From DASVDK01 sp036381125 [NCBI: Thermodesulfobacteriota bacterium] (GTDB lineage Bacteria > DASVDK01), in contig DASVDK010000154.1 of NCBI GenBank assembly GCA_036381125.1, positions 1-51,598 of the forward strand: 51,598 bases of DNA, read 5' to 3'. A model generated the notes under the pieces. That model was given only the letters and a program-made list of their open reading frames with translations, ran no database searches and was not told the DNA's origin. Positions 50,417-51,598 of this stretch are shown piece by piece. Both the position numbers and the translations under genes were made by a program. Numbering within the stretch: the first letter of the stretch is position 1; each line of letters begins with the position of its first letter.

Positions 50417-51037
50417 CTAACGTCGTTCCTTCCTGTCCGGGCCCTGCGACCCGGACCCCTCCACGGTGCGCGCCCCCCCGCGGCCGGCCTCGGTCGACTC
50501 GTGTCGCTCCCGGCTCGCCTCCCCGGTCCCCTGCACGGCCGGGCCGCGGACGATCGGCTGCGGGCGGGGCTTGCGGCGGCCGGGCTCGGGAGGTTTCTCC
50601 TCCGCTCCGGGTGGAGGGGCCGGTGGGCCGGTGCGACCGACGACGTCGCCCCCCTCGCCGGGGGCGATGACGAGGCCGCGTCCGGGGCGCGCGGGGCGGC
50701 CCGGCTCCTCCGTGGGCGGCGGCGCTCCGGGCTCCACGCCTCGCTCGAGCCGAACCCGCCTGGCCGCCTCGTCGACCGTGATGGACTCGACCGGGATCCG
50801 GGCGACGCCTGGACCCCGACGGCCCGGATCGCCGGACGCGACGAGCCGGACCTCGACGAAGCGGACCACCTCGCGCAGCGGGTCGACGAGGAGGTCCGTC
50901 ACCTCGCCGAGCAGCGCTCCACGGTCGTCCTCCACGGTGAAGCCGCGGATGTCCACCGAGCCGTCGGCGACCTCGTAGTCCTCGAGCGCCGAAAGGGGGG
51001 TCATCCCCTCGGGCGTGGCATCCGGGTCGTATCCCAT
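50417..51037 (-). CDS. PRC-barrel domain protein with disordered Pro-rich tail
   Basis: This 206-residue protein starts at ATG 51037. The PRC barrel covers about residues 15-100 (LSALEDYEVADGSVDIRGFTVEDDRGALLGEVTDLLVDPLREVVRFVEV and RIPVESITVDEAARRV). The remainder is rich in P, G, R and E and probably disordered. Such proteins descend from the photosynthetic reaction centre H-subunit fold and are widespread in stress or RNA-related contexts. It is followed on the same strand upstream by a one-TM small protein. Confidence 0.88.
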   Translation of the reverse strand: MGYDPDATPEGMTPLSALEDYEVADGSVDIRGFTVEDDRGALLGEVTDLLVDPLREVVRFVEVRLVASGDPGRRGPGVARIPVESITVDEAARRVRLERGVEPGAPPPTEEPGRPARPGRGLVIAPGEGGDVVGRTGPPAPPPGAEEKPPEPGRRKPRPQPIVRGPAVQGTGEASRERHESTEAGRGGARTVEGSGSQGPDRKERR

Positions 51038-51053
51038 GACGGCCTCTCCTGCC

Positions 51054-51254
51054 CTAGCGCGCCGGCGGCGCGGCGGGGCCTCCGGGAGCCGGAGCCGCCC
51101 CGGACCGCGCCGGGGCCCTGCCCGGCTCGTCGGCGGTGCGGTCCCCCTCGTCCGGGAAGGCGACGAGGAAGACCAGGATCAACGCGACCAGGGCCGCGAG
51201 GACCCAGATCCAGGCTCCCGGGCGTCGCCTGCGCTGGACGCGAATCTCGGCCAC
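51054..51254 (-). CDS. small single-TM protein
   Basis: The GTG at 51254 is chosen because AAGGGGG lies 8 bases upstream, giving 66 residues. A basic start (EIRVQRRRRPG) is followed by one helix (AWIWVLAALVALILVFLVAF) and an A/P/G-rich tail. It lies 16 bases upstream of the PRC-barrel gene on the same strand, so they are likely cotranscribed. No family is recognised. Confidence 0.6.
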   Translation of the reverse strand: MAEIRVQRRRRPGAWIWVLAALVALILVFLVAFPDEGDRTADEPGRAPARSGAAPAPGGPAAPPAR

Positions 51255-51394
51255 GATGGGCCCCCTTGCTGGTGGCCTCGGCCGGGGTCGCCCGGCACCC
51301 GACGACGTTTCGCAACCGGCGTGCCAGCTTGCCTCCAATCGGGCACGACCGGCGAGGGGCGGTGATGGTACGCTCGTGAGCGGGCGGTGCGTCG

Positions 51395-51598
51395 ATGGTC
51401 GAGGCAGCCTTCCAGAACGAATGGCCGCTCTTCCGGTTCCGGGCGCGCGACCTCGTGAAGCGCCCCCCCGTGACCTGCGGGCGGAACCTGCCGATCGGCG
51501 AGGCGGCGGGAGTCATGGCCGCTGCCGGGGTCGGCTCGATCGTCGTGATCGACGCCGACGGCGCACCGGTGGGGATCGTCACCCTGCGCGACGTGCGG
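51395..51598 (+). CDS. CBS-domain protein, N-terminal part (cut by window end)
   Basis: Sixty-eight codons are visible from ATG 51395. After FRFRARDLVKRPPVTCGRN a CBS motif follows (IGEAAGVMAAAGVGSIVVID, GAPVGIVTLRDV). Many proteins with this opening continue into a second CBS and a DUF294 nucleotidyltransferase domain, but the continuation is outside the window. Confidence 0.8.
   Translation, partial: MVEAAFQNEWPLFRFRARDLVKRPPVTCGRNLPIGEAAGVMAAAGVGSIVVIDADGAPVGIVTLRDVR

Overview
The window is a high-GC (visually about 70%) bacterial chromosome segment with dense gene packing and many 4-bp start/stop overlaps. There is no rRNA, tRNA or CRISPR array. The housekeeping run rplU-rpmA-obgE-proB...proA-nadD-rsfS-rlmH-lapB-gpmI, the TRAP/TAXI and CoA-transferase catabolic genes, and the base composition suggest a lineage such as Candidatus Rokubacteria/Methylomirabilota or a deltaproteobacterium-like group. 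That placement is inference from gene order, not from a marker gene.

Layout. 1-4.4 kb: the end of a sarcosine-oxidase-type flavoenzyme, a REP-like repeat cluster, a membrane-anchored TPR protein, and a block of DUF2254-like membrane protein, sigma-70 factor and Hsp20 ending in a clean intrinsic terminator. 4.5-10.7 kb: a double M16 peptidase, a PA2779/PA2778-type lipoprotein operon (with PA2778 split into peptidase and TPR genes), and a ClcA-type Cl-/H+ antiporter with CBS domains. 10.7-14.0 kb: histidine degradation genes hutH-hutU. 14.1-22.9 kb: an RraA-family gene whose 3' end runs into a lower-GC accessory module. That module holds a giant secreted Ig/NHL/RHS-YD protein, interrupted by a frameshift, and a translationally coupled small membrane protein resembling an immunity partner. 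23.0-24.8 kb: a polyprenyl diphosphate synthase and a second TM-TPR protein.

24.8-31.6 kb is one catabolic operon on the minus strand: HMG-CoA-lyase-like, class III CoA transferase, TAXI binding protein, fused TRAP permease, SMP-30 lactonase and IclR regulator. Together these would import a hydroxy/branched carboxylate, activate it with CoA and cleave it; the substrate cannot be read from the sequence. 31.7-44.6 kb is the growth/translation/proline/NAD cluster, interrupted at 34.8-37.6 kb by an accessory insert. The insert contains a GNAT acetyltransferase, an eroded AraC gene, a MarR regulator with a C-terminal Cys/His cluster and its own operator, an exported D-rich protein, and the last 30 codons of a PIN toxin. 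44.7-47.2 kb: comF, a second REP-like cluster, dinB, and a 3-hydroxyisobutyrate-dehydrogenase-family gene. 47.2-50.2 kb: a DUF4212/sodium:solute symporter operon with two small unknown membrane proteins. 50.4 kb to the end: a PRC-barrel protein, a one-TM small protein and the start of a CBS-domain protein.

Promoters of the form TTGACA-N17/18-TAnnnT are readable in front of several genes. In several cases the start codon lies only 6-9 nt after the -10 box with no Shine-Dalgarno, pointing to leaderless transcripts.
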